Source: Pseudomonadota bacterium (GTDB lineage Bacteria; Pseudomonadota; Gammaproteobacteria; Xanthomonadales; Xanthomonadaceae). From it: a DNA stretch of 16,436 nt. This document shows, piece by piece, positions 1 through 6,348 of the stretch. Position 1 is the stretch's first letter. Each line of letters begins with the position of its first letter. The translations under genes and the position numbers were made by a program. Under the pieces are notes generated by a model. That model worked only from the letters and a program-made list of their open reading frames with translations. It did not search any database and was not told the origin of the DNA. The stretch is from the NCBI GenBank assembly GCA_023457475.1, contig JAEWLO010000481.1, forward strand, positions 1 to 16,436, given 5' to 3'.

Positions 1-64
1 AGCCACGCAGGGCGTGGCTCTACGGCATTCCGGTGCCACACGTAGAGCCACGCCCTGCGTGGCT
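1..64. repeat. SMAG/REP-like GTAG palindrome dimer (inverted pair)
   Basis: Two 23-bp copies face each other: 1-23 is the exact reverse complement of 42-64, with an 18-bp spacer. Each unit has the tetranucleotide GTAG followed by an imperfect palindrome (GAGCCACGC, CCT, GCGTGGCT). This matches the SMAG repeats described in Stenotrophomonas maltophilia, where such units often sit in pairs just after genes. Here the pair lies 7 bp past the last gene of the sugar operon and may fold into a transcript-end structure. No T-run follows, so a terminator role is inference. Confidence 0.85.
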
Positions 65-70
65 GCGGGA

Positions 71-814
71 TCAGAGTTCGCGCACCCAGATGTTGCGGTA
101 ACTCACCTTGGAATCGTGCTCCTGCAGGGAAATCGGCGCGCAGTCATGGGGCGCGTAGGAGGGCGCACCGATGTACTCGGTCTTACCGGACAGCACCGTG
201 TCATCCTGCACCAGCACGCCGTTGTGCAGCACCGTAATGCGCGCAGGCGACACCAGCCCACCTCCCGCCGAGAAGCGCGGCGCTTTCCAGATGATGTCGT
301 AGGCCTGCCACTCGCCTGGCGCGCGCGAAGCGTTCACCAGCGGAATCGCCTGCTTGTACATGGAACCGGCCTGCCCGTTGGGATAGGTCGGGCTGTTGTA
401 ACTGTCGAGCACCTGAAGTTCATACCGGTCCTGCAGGAAGATGCCGCTGTTGCCGCGGTGCTGGCCCTCGAAACCACGGGTTTCAGTGGGCGTGCGCCAT
501 TCGACATGGAGCTGGACGTCGCAGAAGGACTGCTTCGTCCGGATCCCCTTGCTGCCAGGAACCACCGTCAACGCGCCATCGGCGACCTGCCAGGGCACGC
601 GACCGCCCTGCTCCGATTCCCAGGCGGAAACGTCTGCACCATTGAACAGCACGACCGCATCGGAAGGTGCGGCACCTGCGGGCGTGGTGACCGTCGCAGG
701 CACGGGCTTCCATACTTCGGTCTTCGACGGATCGCGTACTGCGTCGCCGCCGGCGAGCGCGAATGCAGGTGCCGCGGTCAGCAGGCAGGCCGCCATCAGG
801 AGGGGTCTGGTCAT
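71..814 (-). CDS. Exported DUF1080 protein, probable 3-keto-disaccharide (3-keto-glycoside) hydrolase
   Basis: This 247-residue protein starts with a Sec-type signal peptide (hydrophobic stretch at residues 4-20, probable cleavage near AFALAGG). The mature part has the jelly-roll pattern of the DUF1080 family (PF06439): LFNGADVSAW at 56-65, an inner strand segment, GNSGIFLQDRYELQVLDS at 121-138 and a C-terminal SYRNIWVREL. Family members characterised so far hydrolyse glycosides already oxidised to the 3-keto form. It is the last gene of the operon, 36 bp after the dehydrogenase small subunit, which fits cleavage of the dehydrogenase product in the periplasm. The Shine-Dalgarno is weak (GGAA, about 7 nt before ATG), so translation may depend on coupling. 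The exact substrate cannot be read from the sequence. Confidence 0.87.
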   Translation of the reverse strand: MTRPLLMAACLLTAAPAFALAGGDAVRDPSKTEVWKPVPATVTTPAGAAPSDAVVLFNGADVSAWESEQGGRVPWQVADGALTVVPGSKGIRTKQSFCDVQLHVEWRTPTETRGFEGQHRGNSGIFLQDRYELQVLDSYNSPTYPNGQAGSMYKQAIPLVNASRAPGEWQAYDIIWKAPRFSAGGGLVSPARITVLHNGVLVQDDTVLSGKTEYIGAPSYAPHDCAPISLQEHDSKVSYRNIWVREL

Positions 815-850
815 CGTGGTTCCGGTAAGAGGGTGATGAGGTGTGGTCGG

Positions 851-1426
851 TCAACTGGTGGCCCACGCGGGCGTGCCGGGGACATAGGCCACATCGCCGT
901 CGTAGCGACCTGGCACGGCGACAAACTGCAGCGCTTCGGTCGCGCCGATCTTCGAAGTGAAATACCCGAAGATGGCCAACTGCTTGATCATCGTGAAGGG
1001 ATGCAGCGTCGGCTCGGCCGCTTCGGCGTCGCCCGCCTTGCTGACCTCGTCGGCCTTTTTCCTGGCCTCCCCATCCAGCGCGCGCAGCAGTTCGGTGCGG
1101 GCCTGCGGAGTCAGCGACACAAAGCGGCCACCGGCGCGCTTGTCGATGTCAGCCAGGCCGGCACGGAAGCTCGCCTGCTGCTTCGGGGTGTAGCAGCCGG
1201 TGACGAACTGCGCCATGAACAGCCCGGTGGCGGCATCCTTCGCACCGGGCGTCTTGGTCCGCGGCAGGATGGTGTCGGCAATCTCGTCCAGCGTGGCCAC
1301 GTCCGCATCGGAGAAGCTGTTGTTCGCCGGGGCGGCCGGCAACGGTCCCTGGGCAAGTGCGGGCAGGCCGACCAGCGCCGCACCGGTGGCGGCCACGATC
1401 ATCTTCAGCAGGTCGCGACGGTCCAT
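851..1426 (-). CDS. Gluconate 2-dehydrogenase subunit 3 family protein, Tat-exported small subunit of the GMC dehydrogenase
   Basis: The 191-residue protein opens with a twin-arginine signal (DRRDLLKMIVAATGAALVG, residues 2-20, cleavage near LPALAQ). The body has the subunit-3 pattern: LDEIADTILPRTKTPGAKDA near 46-65 and a C-terminal FGYFTSKIGATEALQF. In this family the small subunit is a structural partner that carries the signal-less FAD subunit across the membrane by the Tat route. The start codon shares one base with the stop of the GMC gene (TGATG), which indicates translational coupling and a fixed subunit ratio. No heme-binding CxxCH is present, so the cytochrome that accepts electrons must be encoded elsewhere. 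Confidence 0.88.
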   Translation of the reverse strand: MDRRDLLKMIVAATGAALVGLPALAQGPLPAAPANNSFSDADVATLDEIADTILPRTKTPGAKDAATGLFMAQFVTGCYTPKQQASFRAGLADIDKRAGGRFVSLTPQARTELLRALDGEARKKADEVSKAGDAEAAEPTLHPFTMIKQLAIFGYFTSKIGATEALQFVAVPGRYDGDVAYVPGTPAWATS

Positions 1427-3111
1427 CAGAGGTTCCCCGCTTTCAGTTCGCGCACCGCATGGTCGGCTGCCCGTGCGGTCAGCGCCATGTAGGTCAACGA
1501 GGGATTCACGCAGGCACTGGAGGTCATGCAGGCTCCATCGGTCACATATACATTCGGCGCATCCCAGACCTGGTTGTGCTGGTTCAGCACGGAGGTCTTG
1601 CGGTCGCGGCCCATGCGCGCTGTGCCCATTTCGTGGATGCCCTTGCCCGGAGCGTAATCGTTGTCGTAGGTCTGCACGTCCTTGACGCCCGCCGCTTCCA
1701 GCATCTCGGCAGCATCGGCGGCCATGTCTTTCCGCATGGCCGTTTCATTCGAGCGCAGAGAGACGTCCATGGCCAGAATCGGAAGGCCCCATTTGTCCTT
1801 GCGCTCCGGATCGAGGCGGATCGTGTTGTCGTGGTGCGGCAGCATTTCGCCGAAGCCGGTCATGCCGATGCGCCAGTCGCCCGGCAGGGTCAAGGCTTCC
1901 TTCAGGTCGGCCCCGATGTTCATTTCGGCGATCTCGCGCGACCACCCGTTGCGGCTGGCACCGCCCTGGTAGCCGAACCCACGCAGGTAGCCGCGCTTGT
2001 CCGCGGCCACATTGCGGAAACGGGGAATGTAGAAACCGCAGGGACGACGACCGAAGTAGTACTTGTCGTCGTAACCCTCGACACGGCCGGAGGCACCGGC
2101 CCCGAAGTGATGGTCCATCACGTTGTGGCCGAGCTCGCCCGACGAAGAACCCAGGCCGCCCTCCCACACATCGGTGGCCGAGTTCATCAGCAGCCAGGTC
2201 GAGTTGAAGGACGAGGCGTTGAGGAAGATGACCTTGGCCGTGTACTGGTAGGTCTGCCCGCTTTCGGCGTCGATGATCTCCACACCGCGCGCGCGCTTGG
2301 TGTTCTTGTCATAAAGGATCTCCTTCACGATCGAGAACGGCCGCAGGGTCAGGTTTCCGGTCTTCATGGCCGCCGGCAGCGTTGCCGACTGGGTGGAGAA
2401 ATAGGCACCAAAGGGGCAGCCCAGGATGCACTTGTTGCGGTACTGGCAGTTGACGCGGCCCTGTTCCGGCTTGGGCTGGGTGATGTTGGCGGTGCGCGAG
2501 TGGATCAGGTGCCGTGTGCCGCCGAACGCGTTCTTGATCCGTGCGGCCACGTCCTTCTCGACAATGTTCAGCGGGACCGGCGGCAGGAACTCGCCGTCCG
2601 GCAGGACGTCCAGCCCCTCTCGCGTGCCGGCGATACCGGCGAACTTCTCCACATGGTCGTACCACGGGGCGATGTCGGCGTAGCGGATCGGCCAGTCGGC
2701 GGCGATGCCGTCCTTCAGGTTCGCCTCGAAGTCCAGGTCCGACAGACGGTAGCTTTGCCGCCCCCACATCAGCGAGCGTCCACCGACGTGATAGCCGCGG
2801 AACCAGTCGAAGCGCTTGGTCTCGACATAAGGCGACTCCTTCTCATCGGCCCACATGCCCATCAGATTCTCGACGAGGCCGTAGTCGCGTTTCAGCACCG
2901 GAAAGTCGGCCTTCATCGCCTGGGTGGGCCGGTTGCGGTGCGGGAAGTCCCACGCCTCCTTCATCGCATTGGTGTAGTCCTTGACGTGCTCGATATTGCG
3001 CCCACGTTCGAGCATCAGGACCTTGAGGCCTTTCTCGGTCAGTTCCTTCGCCGCCCAACCGCCACTGATTCCGGAGCCGACGACGATCGCGTCGTAATGA
3101 TTGTCTGCCAT
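1426..3111 (-). CDS. GMC-family FAD oxidoreductase, probable glucoside 3-dehydrogenase catalytic subunit
   Basis: The 561-residue protein has the FAD-binding GSGISG fingerprint at 12-17 followed by LERG at 35-38, and the GMC C-terminal domain with HEMGTARMG (His493) and NPSLTYMALT (Asn537), the expected catalytic His/Asn pair. A cysteine group C222-x5-C228-x3-C232 followed by PFGA resembles the cluster-binding segment of FAD-glucose dehydrogenases and gluconate 2-dehydrogenases, so a 3Fe-4S centre is plausible. It has no signal peptide of its own and probably travels with the Tat-signal small subunit encoded next. This arrangement is shared with the LacA/LacB glucoside 3-dehydrogenase type of Caulobacter. 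Start ATG at 3111 has AGGTGA upstream. Substrate (lactose, trehalose, other glycosides) is unknown. Confidence 0.9.
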   Translation of the reverse strand: MADNHYDAIVVGSGISGGWAAKELTEKGLKVLMLERGRNIEHVKDYTNAMKEAWDFPHRNRPTQAMKADFPVLKRDYGLVENLMGMWADEKESPYVETKRFDWFRGYHVGGRSLMWGRQSYRLSDLDFEANLKDGIAADWPIRYADIAPWYDHVEKFAGIAGTREGLDVLPDGEFLPPVPLNIVEKDVAARIKNAFGGTRHLIHSRTANITQPKPEQGRVNCQYRNKCILGCPFGAYFSTQSATLPAAMKTGNLTLRPFSIVKEILYDKNTKRARGVEIIDAESGQTYQYTAKVIFLNASSFNSTWLLMNSATDVWEGGLGSSSGELGHNVMDHHFGAGASGRVEGYDDKYYFGRRPCGFYIPRFRNVAADKRGYLRGFGYQGGASRNGWSREIAEMNIGADLKEALTLPGDWRIGMTGFGEMLPHHDNTIRLDPERKDKWGLPILAMDVSLRSNETAMRKDMAADAAEMLEAAGVKDVQTYDNDYAPGKGIHEMGTARMGRDRKTSVLNQHNQVWDAPNVYVTDGACMTSSACVNPSLTYMALTARAADHAVRELKAGNL

Positions 3112-3139
3112 GGGTTACATCACCTAGGTGGATATCGTT

Positions 3140-4036
3140 TCAGACGTCGCAGAGGCGGATCGCCTCGCGGAGCGAGCCGACGGGATCCGGAGCCGCAGGC
3201 ATGAATTCCTGCGCCAGGTACCCATCGAAACCGGTGTCGCGGATCGCGCGACAGATGGCGGGATAGTTCAGTTCCTGTTGGTCGCCGATCTCGTGCCGGC
3301 CCGGCACGCCCGCGGTGTGGTAATGCTTGAAGTGCGCGTGATGCCTGCCAATGGTGGCGATGATGTCGCCTTCCATGATCTGCATGTGGTAGATGTCGTA
3401 CAGCAGGCCGAAGTGGTCCGAGCCCAGGCGCTGACACAGCTCGACGCCCCAGGCGGAGCGGTCGCACAGATAGTCCGGATGATCGACCCGCGAGTTCAGC
3501 AGCTCCATCACCAGCACCACGCCCTTTTTCTCAGCGTGCCCGAGGATGCGCTTGAGCCCGGCTTCGGCATTCGCCATGCCCTCCTGGGGGTCCATGCCGT
3601 TGCGATTGCCGGAGAAGCAGATGAGGTTCCGGTAGCCGGCCTCGGCCACCCGGTCAATGTGCTTTGTGTAGCGCGCAACGAGCTCATCGTGGAACTCCCG
3701 GCCGGCGAAGCCCTTGGTCAGGCCCAGCTCCGCGCCGTTGCACATCGAGCTGTCCACGCCGTGCGCCTTCAGGGTGGGCCAGTCCTCCGGCCCCACCAGA
3801 TCGATGGCGGCGAAGCCGAGGCCCTTCACTGTCTGGCACAGCTCGGCGACGGACTGTTTCGGGAAGGTCCAGCGGGCAACGGAGTGCTTCAGATTGCCTT
3901 TGAGCGGAGCGGCAGCCGCCAGCGCCGGCAGCACGCCCGCCGCACCCAGGCCGAGGCTTCCGGCCACCGCCAGGCGCAGGGCGTCGCGCCGCGTGAATCC
4001 CGGTGTCGGTGACGGTTCGATCGAATGGATGGACAT
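3140..4036 (-). CDS. Tat-exported sugar isomerase/epimerase, hydroxypyruvate isomerase-like TIM barrel
   Basis: The open frame reaches further upstream, but the ATG at 4036 is chosen because it puts a clean twin-arginine signal (TRRDALRLAVAGSLGLGAAG, residues 15-34) near the N terminus; the extension crosses the likely promoter and operator. The 298-residue protein shows AP-endonuclease-2/xylose-isomerase-like TIM-barrel motifs close to hydroxypyruvate isomerase: MELLNSRVDHPDYLCD (Glu178), LLYDIYHMQIMEGD (Asp214), HYHTAGVPGRHEIG at 238-251 and AQEF (Glu277), which together should form the metal site. Cytosolic Hyi lacks a signal, so export points to action on oxidised sugars, for example an epimerase, isomerase or lyase step on a 3-keto-glycoside. 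First gene of the operon, 28 bp before the GMC gene. Confidence 0.85.
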   Translation of the reverse strand: MSIHSIEPSPTPGFTRRDALRLAVAGSLGLGAAGVLPALAAAAPLKGNLKHSVARWTFPKQSVAELCQTVKGLGFAAIDLVGPEDWPTLKAHGVDSSMCNGAELGLTKGFAGREFHDELVARYTKHIDRVAEAGYRNLICFSGNRNGMDPQEGMANAEAGLKRILGHAEKKGVVLVMELLNSRVDHPDYLCDRSAWGVELCQRLGSDHFGLLYDIYHMQIMEGDIIATIGRHHAHFKHYHTAGVPGRHEIGDQQELNYPAICRAIRDTGFDGYLAQEFMPAAPDPVGSLREAIRLCDV

Positions 4037-4085
4037 CCACCTGCCGGCCTCCCAACCGGTATCAAACGCAACGATTTCACAGCAA

Positions 4086-4099
4086 TGCAATCGATTGCA
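4086..4099. promoter_or_regulatory. Perfect 14-bp palindrome, probable LacI-family operator of the sugar operon
   Basis: TGCAATCGATTGCA is a perfect palindrome with a central CG step, the typical shape of LacI/GalR-family operators. It lies 50 bp upstream of the isomerase ATG and its left-reading edge touches the candidate -10 box, a position suited to repression. A LacI-family gene is present at 15065-16099 in this window; that it binds here is inference. Confidence 0.6.
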
Positions 4100-4128
4100 C
4101 CATAAGGGACTAAATCGATCCAATGCAA
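4099..4128 (-). promoter_or_regulatory. Candidate sigma-70 promoter of the sugar-oxidation operon
   Basis: On the minus strand TTGCAT (4128-4123) and TATGGT (4104-4099) are separated by 18 nt. Transcription would start inside or just after the 14-bp palindrome. The boxes match the consensus only in part, so this rests mainly on position and on the operator beside it. Confidence 0.4.
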
Positions 4129-4208
4129 GCCGCAGTGCACGAAAATGGATGTTGCAGAGCACAAGCGCGCGTGTACCCTCGCTCATTCCAACGAGATGCC
4201 CACCGAGC

Positions 4209-4231
4209 GTAGAGCCACGCCCTGCGTGGCT
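4209..4231 (+). repeat. Single SMAG/REP-like GTAG palindrome
   Basis: One exact copy of the 23-bp unit also seen at 42-64 and 14054-14076. It sits alone in the 326-bp gap between the divergent sugar operon and hipBA, roughly between the two promoters. Confidence 0.85.
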
Positions 4232-4260
4232 GGAGGCAACCGACTCGCCTGACGGCCAGA

Positions 4261-4363
4261 TGTCCATTATTCAGGACACACCCAACATGATGTGGCATAT
4301 TGCGGACAGCGGCAATGACCACTATAACGGACATCATGGCTAAAGTGTGTACAATACCGGACA
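4261..4363. promoter_or_regulatory. Four-site HipB operator array
   Basis: Four 18-bp sites share the form TGTCC-N8-GGACA: 4261-4278 (both arms exact), 4291-4308 (TGTGG left arm), 4316-4333 (TGACC left arm) and 4346-4363 (TGTGT left arm). The right arm GGACA is identical in all four. Start-to-start spacing is 30, 25 and 30 bp. The spacing of the arms is that of the E. coli HipB operator TATCC-N8-GGATA, which also occurs four times before hipBA. The last site ends at the first base of the chosen hipB start codon, so bound antitoxin would cover the promoter and start region. Confidence 0.72.
4300..4328 (+). promoter_or_regulatory. Candidate hipBA promoter
   Basis: TTGCGG at 4300-4305 and TATAAC at 4323-4328 are 17 nt apart. 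The -35 overlaps operator site 2 and the -10 lies inside site 3, which is the geometry expected for autorepression by HipB. Confidence 0.5.
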
Positions 4364-4692
4364 TGAAAGACGTCATCCTGCTACGCCTCGCGGACCAGAT
4401 CAGGGAGATGCGTACCCAGCGCGGCCTGAGTCAGTCGGCGTTGGCGGCTGCAGCGCGAGTGAACCGAAAAACGATCATCGAGCTGGAAAAGGGGTCGTCC
4501 GGCATCGCACTCGGTACGGTTGTCGCGGTATTGGAGTGCATGGGCGGCGAGCTCAGCGTGGTGCCTGTCTCAAAGCCGACAACGGCCGAAGTGAGGTCAC
4601 TGCTGGGATTGGCCGCGCCTCAGCTGCCCCTCGCGCGTCATTCCCTTGCGCGCACGACCAAGCCGGGCAGCCCGTCATCGCGAGCAAAATGA
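4363..4692 (+). CDS. hipB: HipB-like antitoxin, XRE-family helix-turn-helix
   Basis: With the ATG at 4363 the product has 109 residues. Residues 7-60 form an XRE helix-turn-helix (LADQIREMRTQRGLSQSALA then ARVNRKTIIELEKG), the DNA-binding fold of HipB. It should bind the four upstream operators and hold the HipA kinase inactive. In-frame ATGs at 4336, 4315 and 4300 lie inside the operator array; 4363 is preferred because the fold begins there, although no clear Shine-Dalgarno precedes any of them. The C-terminal tail after residue 70 is basic and Ser/Pro-rich, unlike the short E. coli HipB tail. The stop overlaps the start of hipA, which gives translational coupling. Confidence 0.85.
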   Translation: MKDVILLRLADQIREMRTQRGLSQSALAAAARVNRKTIIELEKGSSGIALGTVVAVLECMGGELSVVPVSKPTTAEVRSLLGLAAPQLPLARHSLARTTKPGSPSSRAK

Positions 4693-5909
4693 TGGCCAAA
4701 CGCACATCCATGACGGTATCCACGCCGCAGGGCCCGTCGGGGCAGCTGGATTACATCGGGTACTACGCGTTCAACTACGCGGCGGCCGCCTCCCCCGCCT
4801 CCGCAGTGTCACTGGGCATGCCGGTACGCCTGGAGCCGTACGAAGATCATGAGCCCATGGCCATCTTCCAGATGAACCTTCCGGAGGGCCACATGCTGGA
4901 AATGCTGCAGCATCGGTTCGGGAAGACCACAGAGCTTGATCCCATGCTGCTGCTGGCGATGACGGGGGGTGACGCAGGCATTGGTCGCGTCTCGCTCGCA
5001 AGTCCCGACTTCACGTCCGGCGACGCGGTGGGCGTGGAACTCTCGCAGGTGTTGGCCGACCAGGGAACGGGCGACCTGTTCCAGGAGCTGGCGGACGCCT
5101 ACCTGATGCGGTCTGGCGTCTCTGGCATGCAGCCGAAGCTGCTGGTGCCAGAGCAGACCGGCGCCGTGTTCGGGAAGGCCTTCATCCCCACGCGGGAACT
5201 CATCGTCAAAACGGAAGGGGCTCACTTCCCGGGCCTGGCCATCAATGAATACCTTTGCATGTCCATTGCCAGGGAAGCGGGCATTCCAGTACCCGAGTTC
5301 TACCTGTCCGCGGACGGGAAGCGCTTCGTCATGCGCAGGTTCGACCGTACCCAGACAGGCGTCCCCATCGGGTTCGAGGACACCGCCGCTCTTGCTGGAC
5401 TCAATGCGAAAAGCAAATACAGCCTCAGTTACGAACAGGTGGCGGTGCTGCTCGACCTCTACTGCTCGGTCGAGCACCGGCAGACGGCATTGGCGCAACT
5501 CTTCGATCAAGTTGCGCTGTCCGTCATGGTGGGCAACGGTGATGCGCACCTGAAGAACTTCGGTGTGACCTACGAGGATCCTGACAAAGGCAGCGTAAAA
5601 ATGTCGCCGGCTTACGACATTGTCTGCACCACCTGCTATCAACCCAGTGACGTACTCGCACTGACGCTGAATCACCAGAAAGGCCTGATGGCGGCCAGGG
5701 CGGACCTGGAAACGTTCGGGCGGAACACCTGCAAAGTCGCCGACCCGCTGGGGCGGATCGCCCGGTTGGTGGAAGCCATGCACGTGGTCATGTACACCGA
5801 GAGTCACCTGATCGACCAGGTCCGGGGATTGCGGCAGTGCTTTGAGCCGTCGTTGGCGCGGTTCGACAAGCTGGTAGCCGGACATGTCCCGGCCCGGCTC
5901 AGCCTGTAG
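4689..5909 (+). CDS. hipA: HipA-like serine/threonine kinase toxin
   Basis: The 406-residue product begins at the ATG that overlaps the hipB stop (ATGA); a second ATG follows at once at 4692. HipA toxins are kinases that phosphorylate cellular targets (GltX in E. coli), stop growth and favour persistence. Visible landmarks are the phosphate-loop/autophosphorylation segment SGVSGMQPK with Ser145, the probable ATP-binding lysine in LIVKTE (Lys174), NEYLC at 186-190, RRFDR at 216-220, the catalytic loop GNGDAHLKN at 283-290 with Asp285, and the metal-binding SPAYD with Asp310. All key residues are present, so the toxin looks intact. The length is slightly below the 440 residues of E. coli HipA. 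It ends 26 bp before a convergent lipoprotein gene. The actual target is unknown. Confidence 0.88.
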   Translation: MMAKRTSMTVSTPQGPSGQLDYIGYYAFNYAAAASPASAVSLGMPVRLEPYEDHEPMAIFQMNLPEGHMLEMLQHRFGKTTELDPMLLLAMTGGDAGIGRVSLASPDFTSGDAVGVELSQVLADQGTGDLFQELADAYLMRSGVSGMQPKLLVPEQTGAVFGKAFIPTRELIVKTEGAHFPGLAINEYLCMSIAREAGIPVPEFYLSADGKRFVMRRFDRTQTGVPIGFEDTAALAGLNAKSKYSLSYEQVAVLLDLYCSVEHRQTALAQLFDQVALSVMVGNGDAHLKNFGVTYEDPDKGSVKMSPAYDIVCTTCYQPSDVLALTLNHQKGLMAARADLETFGRNTCKVADPLGRIARLVEAMHVVMYTESHLIDQVRGLRQCFEPSLARFDKLVAGHVPARLSL

Positions 5910-5935
5910 CCCGACTGTCCACGGCTCGCCTGTCG

Positions 5936-6253
5936 TCAATCCCCCGACGCGTAAAGCAACGCGATATCACGGTGATGCGACTCGCACTGCGGCCCCTCTT
6001 CTTTGACCACCGCCCTCTTGGCCTCCAGCAACACCACGCAGCCATTGGCGAAGTGGTATTCGCGGTCACCGCCCGCAGCGGTCTTCTGCACCGGCACCTC
6101 ATCCATCGGCCGCGTTGCCGGTGGTGCTGGCTCTGCGTGTGTTTCTTCGGTTTCAGCGGGCGCGCTGGGAGGTTCCGTCGCATCAGGCGTGGACGGAGGC
6201 GGAGCAGTGCACGCGCACAGCAGAACCGGGAAACACAGCAGCAGACGCTTCAT
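5936..6253 (-). CDS. Small putative lipoprotein of unknown function
   Basis: The ATG at 6253 gives 105 residues with a lipoprotein signal: MKRLLLCFPVLLCAC, with the lipidated cysteine in the LCAC box at about residue 15. A Pro/Glu/Thr-rich linker follows (about 16-55), then a short domain with REYHFANGCVVLLEAKRAVV and GPQCESHHRD that I do not recognise; its two cysteines could form a disulfide. The next residue after the lipid cysteine is Thr, so outer-membrane sorting is plausible. GGAG lies about 9 nt before the ATG but is buried in a 12-bp perfect hairpin. The gene reads in the same direction as the TonB receptor 95 bp upstream and may share its transcript. Confidence 0.7.
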   Translation of the reverse strand: MKRLLLCFPVLLCACTAPPPSTPDATEPPSAPAETEETHAEPAPPATRPMDEVPVQKTAAGGDREYHFANGCVVLLEAKRAVVKEEGPQCESHHRDIALLYASGD

Positions 6254-6254
6254 G

Positions 6255-6290
6255 ACGTTGTTCTCCAGTGGCAATCACGGAGAACAACGT
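6255..6290 (-). promoter_or_regulatory. 12-bp perfect hairpin covering the lipoprotein ribosome binding site
   Basis: ACGTTGTTCTCC (6255-6266) is the exact reverse complement of 6279-6290, with a 12-nt loop. In the minus-strand mRNA the 3' arm is GGAGAACAACGT, which holds the Shine-Dalgarno GGAG and ends one base before the ATG at 6253. No U-run follows, so it does not look like a terminator for the upstream receptor gene. Translation control by opening of the stem is inference. Confidence 0.6.
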
Positions 6291-6348
6291 AGCTCCAGGC
6301 ACGCCAATGCCGGGTCAAGACACTGCAGGGGGTGCAGGGTGAAGCGCG

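Noticed and set aside
14..1492. Long open frame on the plus strand (492 codons)
   Set aside because: It is antisense to two well-supported genes (DUF1080 and subunit 3), has an Arg/Gly-rich composition typical of GC-rich shadow frames and matches no family.
1357..3204. 615-codon open frame opposite the GMC gene
   Set aside because: A shadow frame: the GMC motifs on the minus strand are complete, and this frame shows no recognisable domain.
3857..3880. Possible intragenic promoter opposite the isomerase gene
   Set aside because: Only loose box matches in GC-rich coding sequence; no gene would follow.
6255..6290. Hairpin as an intrinsic terminator of the TonB receptor gene
   Set aside because: The stem is strong but no T-run follows on either strand; overlap with the next gene's ribosome site is the better explanation.
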